Source: a virus. Taken from it: a DNA stretch of 33,376 nt. Position 1 is the stretch's first letter. Every line of letters starts with the position of its first letter. Position numbers and translations under genes: made by a program. The stretch spans positions 1 through 33,376 of the IMG/VR virus record IMGVR_UViG_3300030098_004452. The stretch is one strand, 5' to 3'. This document shows positions 14,283-21,569 of the stretch, piece after piece. The notes under the pieces were generated by a model. That model searched no databases. It saw only the letters and a list, made by a program, of their open reading frames with translations, and was not told the DNA's origin.

Positions 14283-14555
14283 ATGGATTGGTTAGCAATG
14301 ACTTTAGGAGCAAGTGGCGGTGGCGCATTTTTATGGGTATTAAAAAAGATACCTAATGATAAGATTTGTGCAGTAGTTGAAGGCTGCTTTGAAAAATTAG
14401 GTATATTAATGACAGCAGGTTTAACTAAGTTTTGGGCAACTAAAAAATTGTGGAATAAGACTATTGAGCCTTATTTTATTGATTTAGTAGATAATGTTGT
14501 AGGTGGTGCATTAAGAGGTCTTATTAAAGGTCTAAGGTCAGACAACAAGAAATGA
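14283..14555 (+). CDS. Small conserved membrane-associated protein, 90 aa
   Basis: A Gly-rich hydrophobic N-terminus (MDWLAMTLGASGGGAFLWVL) and an amphipathic, Lys-rich remainder. Common in the lysis/fibre neighbourhood of marine phages. It could be a second holin or antiholin. AAGGAG precedes the ATG. Function unproven. Confidence 0.55.
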   Translation: MDWLAMTLGASGGGAFLWVLKKIPNDKICAVVEGCFEKLGILMTAGLTKFWATKKLWNKTIEPYFIDLVDNVVGGALRGLIKGLRSDNKK

Positions 14556-14731
14556 TACAGGCAAAAATACTAGGGTTTGTTTTAGAGCATTTGTTTAGAA
14601 AAAGCAAAAGAATGAAGAAAATACTAGACTATGTTAATGAGCCTAATAAAAATGACATTGCAATAGAGAAACTGCAAAAAGAAGTAGAAAAACTAAAGAA
14701 AACAAAGGCAGATAAGAATAAGGTAGCGTGA
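14552..14731 (+). CDS. Small coiled-coil protein, 59 aa
   Basis: MIQAKILGFVLEHLFRKSKR is followed by a Lys-rich coiled coil (IEKLQKEVEKLKKTKADK). It overlaps both neighbours by four bases (ATGA and GTGA). A similar short protein recurs in phage lysis/tail-fibre regions. Function unknown. Confidence 0.6.
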   Translation: MIQAKILGFVLEHLFRKSKRMKKILDYVNEPNKNDIAIEKLQKEVEKLKKTKADKNKVA

Positions 14732-15378
14732 GTAAAGAGTTAAAAATAAAAGGTGCTTTAAGCAGAGATCGTCAACAAATATACATTGGCGATGAGCCAA
14801 CCAATATATTTATAGATGAATCTGGGCATATTTCTAGCGCTAATATTAAAAGCGAAGAAGGCAATTTAACTCTAACTTCTACTGATTTATTTTTACAGAA
14901 TGGTACTGGTAATAGTTTTACCCCATCGCATAACGACCATATTGCAAACAAAAAATATGTAGACGATAATGCAGGGGGAGGGGGAACTTCTTATCATCAC
15001 CAAATGCACCAATGGTATAATACAGGTACGTCTAATTATTACATTCCATTTGGAGCATCTACTGTTGAGCATAGCTCTACATCAAACTCTTTGATTGATG
15101 ATACATTTTGGGTCGCCCCATTTGCAGGAAAATTAATAAAAGGTTATTTATATACAGATAATGCTTGCGGGGCAACAGATATTAAAATAAGAAAAAATGG
15201 AAGCTTAGGCTCGTCTGTGCTGTCGGGAGGTGCTGTTACAGTATCAGCTACAACAGTTGCTACTTTTACCTGCGACCAAAATAACACATTTGACGCAGGA
15301 GATGTTCTTATGATAGAATTTGATATAACTGCTAAAACTGACCAAGCAACATTTTCAACAGTATGGGAACTTGATTGA
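14728..15378 (+). CDS. Tail fibre / receptor-binding-like protein, 216 aa
   Basis: GTG start. The N-terminal half is beta-rich and repetitive. It contains HIANKKYVDDN (about residues 71-81), the NKKYVD turn found in many tail fibres just before the shaft ends, and a Gly-rich hinge GGGGTS. The C-terminal ~130 residues form a likely trimeric jelly-roll head with a WVAPFAGKLIKGYLYT core. A related head appears in the 254-aa protein downstream, suggesting duplicated receptor-binding heads. Host receptor unknown. Confidence 0.65.
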   Translation: MSKELKIKGALSRDRQQIYIGDEPTNIFIDESGHISSANIKSEEGNLTLTSTDLFLQNGTGNSFTPSHNDHIANKKYVDDNAGGGGTSYHHQMHQWYNTGTSNYYIPFGASTVEHSSTSNSLIDDTFWVAPFAGKLIKGYLYTDNACGATDIKIRKNGSLGSSVLSGGAVTVSATTVATFTCDQNNTFDAGDVLMIEFDITAKTDQATFSTVWELD

Positions 15379-15512
15379 TGGATAGAATAGATAAAAGCAA
15401 TATACAGGCTGTAAATGGAAGAGATGAGGCAGATGAAACTAGTCCTGATTATGCTTTATCTTTAATTATAGACAAAATAAATGAAATAGTTGACTGGATT
15501 AATAGTCAATAG
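15378..15512 (+). CDS. Small hypothetical protein, 44 aa
   Basis: An acidic start (MDRIDKSNIQAVNGRDEADE) and an amphipathic helix (LIIDKINEIVDWINSQ). Sits between the two fibre genes with a four-base overlap on one side. It could be an assembly chaperone or adaptor for a fibre; no evidence beyond location. Confidence 0.55.
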   Translation: MDRIDKSNIQAVNGRDEADETSPDYALSLIIDKINEIVDWINSQ

Positions 15513-15520
15513 GAGAATAA

Positions 15521-16285
15521 ATGGCACTAACTAACAAAACAGTAGCAGGCTCATATAAAGACTTATTAGAACTTGACAATTCTAATAACGGGTTATCATC
15601 AACCTCAGCAGTTTTGAAAGATGGAGAAGGCACTTCTAGCGCCTTATACGTTGGAACAAGAGGAGTAAAAGTAAAACCCCCTACTGACAGCACTAGACCT
15701 TTTGAGGTTGAAAACGCATCTGGTACAAATGTTCTTACTGTTGACACTACTAATAAATTGGTTAAAGTAAATGAAACTCAAGCTGTCGCCAACACTCAAT
15801 ATTTAAGGTTTGGATACAACGACATAGACATTGACAACGGTACTCATATAGGAGTCCCAATTATGGGAGCTATAACTAATGCTAACGTAACTTTCGGCAC
15901 AGGGGCAAACCCATCTGCTCCAGCGGTAAGCAATAATGGAGACGATTGGGTTCATTATTTGCATTATGTTGACACAGATATAACTGTAGATGCTGTAAGT
16001 ATATTAGTAGGGGCAACAGCAGCCACAGGAGACTCTACCAACTTTCATTTGTGCAGTTTAGCTACTAGCGATACTACGACTATAGATGAATGGAGTTCTA
16101 CAACGATAGTTGCCGACCAATCATCGGTAACTGTTAATAATGGCTATGAACAGTTTTACAGGATAGCTTTAGACATACAATCAGCAAATGTAGATGCTGG
16201 TAATTATTTAGCATTAACAATAGAAGGGAATGGCACAAATAGCGACTATAGTGTTAATGCCCTAGTAAGATACCATTTAAGGTAA
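15521..16285 (+). CDS. Tail fibre / receptor-binding-like protein, 254 aa
   Basis: A beta-rich Ser/Thr/Asn protein. The N-terminus (ALTNKTVAGSYKDLLELDNS) and a DNTRPFEV-type segment (STRPFEVENASG) are shaft-like. The C-terminal ~120 residues contain alternating strands typical of a fibre head. Comparable length, position and C-terminal design to the 216-aa protein. AGGAG leads the ATG. Likely a virion surface protein; which is the true receptor binder cannot be told. Confidence 0.6.
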   Translation: MALTNKTVAGSYKDLLELDNSNNGLSSTSAVLKDGEGTSSALYVGTRGVKVKPPTDSTRPFEVENASGTNVLTVDTTNKLVKVNETQAVANTQYLRFGYNDIDIDNGTHIGVPIMGAITNANVTFGTGANPSAPAVSNNGDDWVHYLHYVDTDITVDAVSILVGATAATGDSTNFHLCSLATSDTTTIDEWSSTTIVADQSSVTVNNGYEQFYRIALDIQSANVDAGNYLALTIEGNGTNSDYSVNALVRYHLR

Positions 16286-16297
16286 AGGAGAAAAATT

Positions 16298-17845
16298 ATG
16301 CCAGACAGCAAATCAGACGTATCATACTCTCTACCAGGATACACGCTACCTGGGCAAAGAGCGAGAAGGAAAAAACCAACTTTAGAAAAAACGAAATCAG
16401 TATCATATAGCGCTACACAGTCAGATCAAATACTTGCTGTGTCTGCAAGCGCTAGCTCATCAACAACAGAGGGTATGCCTAAAGAGGTAGAGATATCAAA
16501 CACAGGAAGGTCTCCATTAATGATTATGGCTGGCTATGAGACGTATACAGATGATACAAGCGACTCTACTACAGAGTATTTACATACTATGCTTATGCCA
16601 GGTGAAACATATTACCCCCCTGTTAGAGGCGTTATCCAAACAGGTGCAGATACTGTTATAGTTGATGGTACTGTTGTTGATAATGATGCCCCTAATGCCA
16701 ATGAATATGTTGACAGTACAGCAAATGTAGATAGCGCAACTGCAAGTGGTGTTGTTGGCAGTAATAGCTCTAAAATACTTTACCTAGAACCATATACTTC
16801 TGCATCTAACTGTACAGCTAATCTATTTAGAGTTGGCGATTTAGTTAGAGTTGATGACGAGATTATGGAAGTTACAGGAATTGGAGATAAATCAGATTTG
16901 GCTAACAATAGGCTTTCAGTAAAGAGAGGTGTTTATGGTAGTACAGCAGCAACAGATGCAGCAGACGGAGACCCTGTAAGACTTCCTTTCTTTAATGCTT
17001 ACCACGACTATGATAAGTTTAGTGTAGCTCAAACAGATTCTGATGGAAAATTTAAAGCTATGAACTTTTTTGGTTTAGGTAGAGCGGCTACTGAGGTTCA
17101 AGGAATAACTCCAGGCTCAGTATCGTTGAAATTTTATAAAGCAGGTTACCAAGCTTTTGGTTTAAGTGGAATCACAGGAAATACAAACTCTGGTTTAGCC
17201 GCATCAACTGAATATAAGTTTAATATAACAGTAGATGGTGGAAGCACATTTTCTAACCTGACATTTACAACAGATGCTAGTAATCTTAATTTTGGGGGAA
17301 GTAACGGTATTGTTTCTAAAATACAAACAGCTTTAAATGCTCAATTCTATACAGCAGGAAACCTTTTTGAGAAGAAAGTATTTGTTTCAATATCAGGGGG
17401 AGATATAGTTTTCAGATCAGGCTCTCATCTTTCTACTTCAGCTATTGCTTTAGCAGCACCTACAAGTGGAACAACACCTTTTGGAGTTGGAAGATTCCCT
17501 GCAATAGGAGATATAAATGCGGCTGTTGATGCAGTACTTCCTGATGATGTCTCTTATGATAATGTAACTTATGCTCAAGTGCCAAACACAACTGCTTTTG
17601 TGTACGATGACGGTGAAGGTAATTTATTTGGAGCAGCTACAGGGAAAATAAACTATGAGACTGGTGCTATAGATTTTAGAAATGCCCCAGTAAATGCTGA
17701 GTTTGTTGTTAGTTGTATGCACACAGGTGCGTTTTCTGGTAAATTAAACGAAGGGGAAACAGATAGAATAAACTCTCTTGTTGCAGTATATGCAAACACT
17801 CCTGCGGCTAAAGGAAAAGCAGAAGTAACTGTGAGGACATTCTAA
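16298..17845 (+). CDS. Large virion structural protein, 515 aa
   Basis: A low-Cys, Ser/Thr/Gly/Asp-rich protein. It starts with a Pro/Arg-rich arm (YTLPGQRARRKKPTLEKTK) and continues with beta domains. Around residues 185-230 it has VGDLVRVDDEIMEVTGI...LSVKRGVYG, a motif also present in the 408-aa connector. This kind of loop occurs in marine phage head and tail structural proteins. Between fibre-like and connector genes, it may be a head decoration, collar or baseplate protein. Exact position unknown. Confidence 0.6.
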   Translation: MPDSKSDVSYSLPGYTLPGQRARRKKPTLEKTKSVSYSATQSDQILAVSASASSSTTEGMPKEVEISNTGRSPLMIMAGYETYTDDTSDSTTEYLHTMLMPGETYYPPVRGVIQTGADTVIVDGTVVDNDAPNANEYVDSTANVDSATASGVVGSNSSKILYLEPYTSASNCTANLFRVGDLVRVDDEIMEVTGIGDKSDLANNRLSVKRGVYGSTAATDAADGDPVRLPFFNAYHDYDKFSVAQTDSDGKFKAMNFFGLGRAATEVQGITPGSVSLKFYKAGYQAFGLSGITGNTNSGLAASTEYKFNITVDGGSTFSNLTFTTDASNLNFGGSNGIVSKIQTALNAQFYTAGNLFEKKVFVSISGGDIVFRSGSHLSTSAIALAAPTSGTTPFGVGRFPAIGDINAAVDAVLPDDVSYDNVTYAQVPNTTAFVYDDGEGNLFGAATGKINYETGAIDFRNAPVNAEFVVSCMHTGAFSGKLNEGETDRINSLVAVYANTPAAKGKAEVTVRTF

Positions 17846-17916
17846 TGCCATACAAAGCAAAGAAAAGAAAGTCTTATAAAAAGAATAGAAAAATAAAAAG
17901 AAGAAAGAGGAGATAA
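17845..17916 (+). CDS. 23-aa very basic peptide
   Basis: MPYKAKKRKSYKKNRKIKRR and three more residues: 15 of 23 are Lys or Arg. Start overlaps the previous stop as TAATG, and its own last codons include the AGGAG leader of the next gene. It may be a DNA-binding virion peptide or merely a leader-peptide coupling the two genes. A virion role is speculative. Confidence 0.45.
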   Translation: MPYKAKKRKSYKKNRKIKRRKRR

Positions 17917-17919
17917 TAA

Positions 17920-19146
17920 ATGGCAGCAGCACCAACATATATAACACATAAAGAGTTGAAAAGAATATTTCCTCAGTTAGATGAGTTTGACCAAAAAACT
18001 CCTATTTATGGTTGGAGTAAAATGGGAAGTGGAAATATATATGAAGCTAATAACACAGGATTGGTAACTGCTTTATTTTCTGATGGCAGGAAATTAAACT
18101 CTGCCTCTAGTCTTTCTTCATCTTCAAATCCAGATGCCTTAGCCACAGCTCTTGATGGTGAGGGTGACGGAGATACGACTAATTTTAATACCGCTACCCT
18201 TGATGACGCTACTGGGTATAATATAGGAAGCGTGATGGCGGTAGGTAGTGAGCAAATGCTTATTACAGGAAAAGACTCAAGCACATTAACTCTTAGAAGA
18301 GGTTTTAATAGCACTACTATAACGCCACACGCTATAGACGCAGTAACTGCAATGCTAAGCGAGCTTAGCGAAGAATATAACTGGATTTATGACTCTGGCT
18401 TAGATATGCTTTTACTTTATAGCTCCACAGACCCTAACGACCTATTGATAGAGGCAGGAGAAGATTTTAACACTATGGTTACTCAATATAGAGCAGATGC
18501 AAGCCGATACTTTGATTCAAGAGTTGACCCTTCTTTACCTAAAAATCAATTAAAAGATAAGTCTGGAAACTATGATTATATGGTGGTTAGGACTGTTGGT
18601 TTGATTGCTGCTTGTTTTATGATGAGAACAAAAGAACACAGCTCTCCAGTTGCACAATCTTTTATGGAGGAAGCTGAAAGAAATATAGAATTATTAAACG
18701 AAGGTAAAGCTGCCTTGTCTTGGCAAAACACAGCAGATGCAGCTCAAGGGACTATAAGAGACGTAAGTTACACAGATGGCTCTGTAAGACCTGTGGATAC
18801 CAGAGGTGAGTATTCTGGGACTTTTGACCTTATTAGGGTTAAGATTGAAACTGGCGGGGCGATGGACGGTACAGCAACTTATTCTGTGTGGGTTAAAGAT
18901 GGTGACAAGCTAGGTAACCAGCAAGGCAATCAAGTGGTTACTTCTGAAAAAATTAATGGAGACTATCAGGCTCTTGCAGGTGGATTGCAAATAAGATTCG
19001 GAGGAGAGAGTAAAACTTCTGTAGCTACTGCAACAAATGAGTGGGAAGTTGAAGTAACAGGCAGGCAAGAATACGTAGACTCTTCAGATATGAAGTCAGT
19101 CAAACTAACAAGAACAGGAACACCTGCTAGAAGGTATTATAAATAA
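17920..19146 (+). CDS. Head-tail connector (adaptor) with inserted domain, 408 aa
   Basis: The N-terminus (PTYITHKELKRIFPQLDEF) and helical pieces around residues 145-260 (YRADASRYFDSRV, TVGLIAACFMMRTKEHSSPV) match the gp6/Ad1-type adaptors that bind the portal. Unlike the usual ~100-200 aa, it carries an insert (about 45-145) with VMAVGSEQMLITGKD...LTLRRGFNSTTITPHA, and a C-terminal ~140-residue beta domain. Both additions may reach the virion surface. It precedes a tail terminator, as adaptors do. Assignment by pattern. Confidence 0.6.
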   Translation: MAAAPTYITHKELKRIFPQLDEFDQKTPIYGWSKMGSGNIYEANNTGLVTALFSDGRKLNSASSLSSSSNPDALATALDGEGDGDTTNFNTATLDDATGYNIGSVMAVGSEQMLITGKDSSTLTLRRGFNSTTITPHAIDAVTAMLSELSEEYNWIYDSGLDMLLLYSSTDPNDLLIEAGEDFNTMVTQYRADASRYFDSRVDPSLPKNQLKDKSGNYDYMVVRTVGLIAACFMMRTKEHSSPVAQSFMEEAERNIELLNEGKAALSWQNTADAAQGTIRDVSYTDGSVRPVDTRGEYSGTFDLIRVKIETGGAMDGTATYSVWVKDGDKLGNQQGNQVVTSEKINGDYQALAGGLQIRFGGESKTSVATATNEWEVEVTGRQEYVDSSDMKSVKLTRTGTPARRYYK

Positions 19147-19592
19147 TGGCTGTAACATACACAAATAATTGGAAGAATATATTAGATAAATTAAGGAATG
19201 TTTTGCGTACAGAATTTAAAGGCGCATTACCTGTTTATATTGGAGACGAGGGTAGCGAAGGGACTCAATTTTTAAGATTAGAGCCTATAGGTACTGAGCT
19301 TATAGAGTATAGCATAACCTCAGAAATTAGAGAATTTAATATTAACGTGTTTTATTATTTTGCGGAACACAATGTCAAGAAAACCGCATTAGACCACGTT
19401 TTAAGATATGTATCAAGAATTGAAGCATTAATACACGACAATACTACTATGACTTATACGAACGAAAACTCAGCATCAGAAACTGCTTATAATTGCAGAA
19501 TGGAAACTTCTGAATTGTTGCCAGACGATGAAAGTGGAGTGTATATTGCTCAATGGGAATGGAAATGCCTCCATAGAGGCAACCTATCATAA
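19146..19592 (+). CDS. Tail terminator / tail completion protein, 148 aa
   Basis: A mixed alpha/beta protein. The first helix NWKNILDKLRNVLRTEF is followed by VYIGDEGSEGTQFLRLEPIG and later IREFNINVFYYF, all in the order of the Ne1/gpU-like tail completion family. It sits between the connector and tail tube genes, the expected spot. A 6-bp hairpin TGCCTC-CATA-GAGGCA at 19566-19581 overlaps its end but lacks a T-run. Confidence 0.65.
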   Translation: MAVTYTNNWKNILDKLRNVLRTEFKGALPVYIGDEGSEGTQFLRLEPIGTELIEYSITSEIREFNINVFYYFAEHNVKKTALDHVLRYVSRIEALIHDNTTMTYTNENSASETAYNCRMETSELLPDDESGVYIAQWEWKCLHRGNLS

Positions 19593-19607
19593 AAAGAAGG
19601 AGAAAAA

Positions 19608-19805
19608 ATGGCTAAATATAAAGCTAAAAAATCATATAATACTTTATCTGATTCGGAGAACTTCCTCTCTTTAGGTATGGCTTCTAAGCACGCTTGGTTA
19701 AAAGATGGATTGGAAATTGCCTACAATGGAGAGCTTTCTGAAGAATTGGAAAAACATTTAACAAAAGTTGGGGAGAAAAAAGCTCCTGACAAAGGAGATA
19801 AATAA
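19608..19805 (+). CDS. Small hypothetical protein, 65 aa
   Basis: A polar start (MAKYKAKKSYNTLSDSENFL) and a Lys/Glu/Asp tail. Leader AAGGAG. Between tail terminator and tail tube genes; may be a structural accessory. The stop overlaps the next ATG. No family recognised. Confidence 0.55.
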   Translation: MAKYKAKKSYNTLSDSENFLSLGMASKHAWLKDGLEIAYNGELSEELEKHLTKVGEKKAPDKGDK

Positions 19806-20824
19806 TGGCTAGTGCTAATTTTCAAACAACAAGTAATACTAAAGTTTTAATAGGAACAGAAGTTACAATGGGGACTCCCGCAGTAGCTAGTTGCGCTGCT
19901 GTTGAAATGCCTTGTACAGAGTATAGTTTTACAGATATAGGCTCTGGAGGGCAGTCCTTAGACGTAGCGCCTCTCAGAACTGGATCGGGAGGACAAACTC
20001 AAAGCGACGATATGGTGAAAGCAAGAAGGCACGATAGAATGTATGAAGTTTCTATTACCTTTCATTGTACAGACCTTGCAACAAAAAGAGTAACTAAGAA
20101 TCTTTTTGAAGATGGAGTTGCAGGGGAAATCGCATCTTTAATTGGCTCTATGCCAACAACAAGCAAGTTTGCAGATAATGTCTCTAACGCAATACCTGTT
20201 TCAATCATTATAACAAATGGTGGGCATAACGCTCCTGCTGGTACAGATTTAGATATGGTGTTTACAAGCTGTATGTGTACAGGGCTTACTTTTAGTGGAG
20301 ACATCGGCTCTAATGGTGGCGTTGTTATGTGTACTGCTACATTTGTAACAGCTTACCTTCCAACAGCAACAACTAACTTGAGCTATACTGTAGCTACTGC
20401 TGTTAGCGCTCAACAAACAGTTTTTAATATGCACGATCTTCAGACAACAGATTTTGGAGGTCAAGATTTGGTGCTTCACGGATTTGAGATAGGCATACAA
20501 AGACCTGTAACCAGAATATCATTTCAGGACGGAGCTGCTTTTAAGCCTTATGGCTACGCTTTAGGTGGATACGAGGTTACTGGAAGTTTGACTTGCAAAA
20601 GGGACAACCTTTCTTTAGTAGCATCTGCTGAAGGCAATAGCACAGTAGCTTTAGACTTAGATACTACTGTATATCAAATATTAGCGCCTACTTGTATGAA
20701 CGACCAGTCTTCTGTTTCGTTTGATGAAGATGGGTGGAAGATGACGCTGCCTTTTAGAGCTGTATATACAGGCGCAACAACTTCTACAATATTTTCTTTT
20801 GCTGGAACTGGAAGTGATAGCTAA
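19805..20824 (+). CDS. Major tail (tube) protein, 339 aa
   Basis: Beta-rich, Gly/Thr/Ser-rich with low charge, the style of tube proteins. The N-terminus (MASANFQTTSNTKVLIGTEV then TMGTPAVA) resembles siphovirus tube proteins, and a later GGYEVTGSLTCKRDN strand pair is typical of the tube fold. Immediately followed by the frameshifted chaperone and the tape measure, its expected partners. Polymerises into the tail tube around the tape measure. Confidence 0.8.
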   Translation: MASANFQTTSNTKVLIGTEVTMGTPAVASCAAVEMPCTEYSFTDIGSGGQSLDVAPLRTGSGGQTQSDDMVKARRHDRMYEVSITFHCTDLATKRVTKNLFEDGVAGEIASLIGSMPTTSKFADNVSNAIPVSIIITNGGHNAPAGTDLDMVFTSCMCTGLTFSGDIGSNGGVVMCTATFVTAYLPTATTNLSYTVATAVSAQQTVFNMHDLQTTDFGGQDLVLHGFEIGIQRPVTRISFQDGAAFKPYGYALGGYEVTGSLTCKRDNLSLVASAEGNSTVALDLDTTVYQILAPTCMNDQSSVSFDEDGWKMTLPFRAVYTGATTSTIFSFAGTGSDS

Positions 20825-20868
20825 TAAGGTTTAGCGTTGTAATAATAAAATAAAAAGAGGATGATAAA

Positions 20869-21147
20869 ATGGAGATTAAGTTAAAAAATAAAAAAACGTT
20901 CAAAATAAAAGAGTTTACTATTGCTGATGAAGCAAAGCTTAAAGATATCTTGATGAGAATGGTCAAAACAGTTGAAGGTGGAGTTGAAATTATAGACCCT
21001 AACTACAACTGCCTTTCAATCTTAAAAATAGCTTTAATAGACTCTTCAGATGACAGTATAAGAAAAATAAGCGATGAGGATAGAATAAATATTGCTTTAG
21101 AAATTCAAAAACTGTTGTTTGAGGGAAACGAGAAGCCCTCCAAGTAG
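20869..21147 (+). CDS. Tail assembly chaperone, short form (gpG-like), 92 aa
   Basis: Small acidic helical protein (MEIKLKNKKTFKIKEFTIAD at the start) upstream of the tape measure. It corresponds to lambda gpG, which coats the tape measure during tail assembly. Its stop codon TAG (21145-21147) lies within the stem of the downstream frameshift structure. Ribosomes that slip on GGGAAAC continue into the long GT-like form. Confidence 0.85.
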   Translation: MEIKLKNKKTFKIKEFTIADEAKLKDILMRMVKTVEGGVEIIDPNYNCLSILKIALIDSSDDSIRKISDEDRINIALEIQKLLFEGNEKPSK

Positions 21148-21180
21148 AATTAAATATTCTTTTACCTACTTGTGGGGGCT
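21123..21180 (+). promoter_or_regulatory. Programmed -1 frameshift signal (slippery GGGAAAC and stem)
   Basis: GGGAAAC at 21123-21129 reads G-GGA-AAC in the incoming frame, the X-XXY-YYZ form; lambda uses GGGAAAG. A 4-base spacer follows. Then 21134-21147 pairs with 21166-21180 to give 14 base pairs (one G-U) with a single bulged U at 21173 and an 18-base loop. The shifted frame is open from 21129 to the stop at 21569. Spacing is a little short, but opening the first pairs gives the usual distance. Confidence 0.93.
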
Positions 21181-21569
21181 GTAGATACCACAGCTTTCCC
21201 TATAGCGCTCAGATTCCAATATTAGTTGATGGGGTCAGAGAAGTAAGAAGGTTTGATAATATAGACGATGTTTGGGAGGTTGCAGATATGGTTATGAAAG
21301 AATCTGCCAAAATAAACGAAGAGCAAAAAATGTCTTTTGACGTTATCGAGTCTTTAGTGGCGCAAATTCCGTTTTTTGCTTGCTCTAACGCTTTTATGAA
21401 CGTGCATTTAAACGAAGACATAGAAAGGTATGTTTATTGCGAAAAATTCAATGTGCCTCCCTATGAAGGTTCTTATCAAAATCAGCCTGCTAAATGGGTT
21501 AGGCGAGCATTTGCAATCAGGAAAGCATTTGCTAAAAAAGAGAAGAAGGATGTAAATAGTGTCAAATAA
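21129..21569 (+). CDS. Tail assembly chaperone, T-like extension via -1 frameshift
   Basis: The extension adds 146 residues to 87 residues of the short form, making a fusion of about 233 aa, like lambda gpGT. It begins REALQVELNILLPTCGGCRY; a CxxC occurs early. Ordinary gene callers start it at the internal ATG 21288. No suitable leader precedes that ATG, so the frameshift is the likely way to express it. The T part binds the tail tube protein in lambda. It overlaps the tape measure start by 11 bases. Confidence 0.85.
   Translation, partial: REALQVELNILLPTCGGCRYHSFPYSAQIPILVDGVREVRRFDNIDDVWEVADMVMKESAKINEEQKMSFDVIESLVAQIPFFACSNAFMNVHLNEDIERYVYCEKFNVPPYEGSYQNQPAKWVRRAFAIRKAFAKKEKKDVNSVK

Noticed and set aside
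19566-19581. Hairpin TGCCTC-CATA-GAGGCA as terminator
   Set aside because: No T-run after it and it is inside or at the end of a coding region; transcription must continue into the tail genes.
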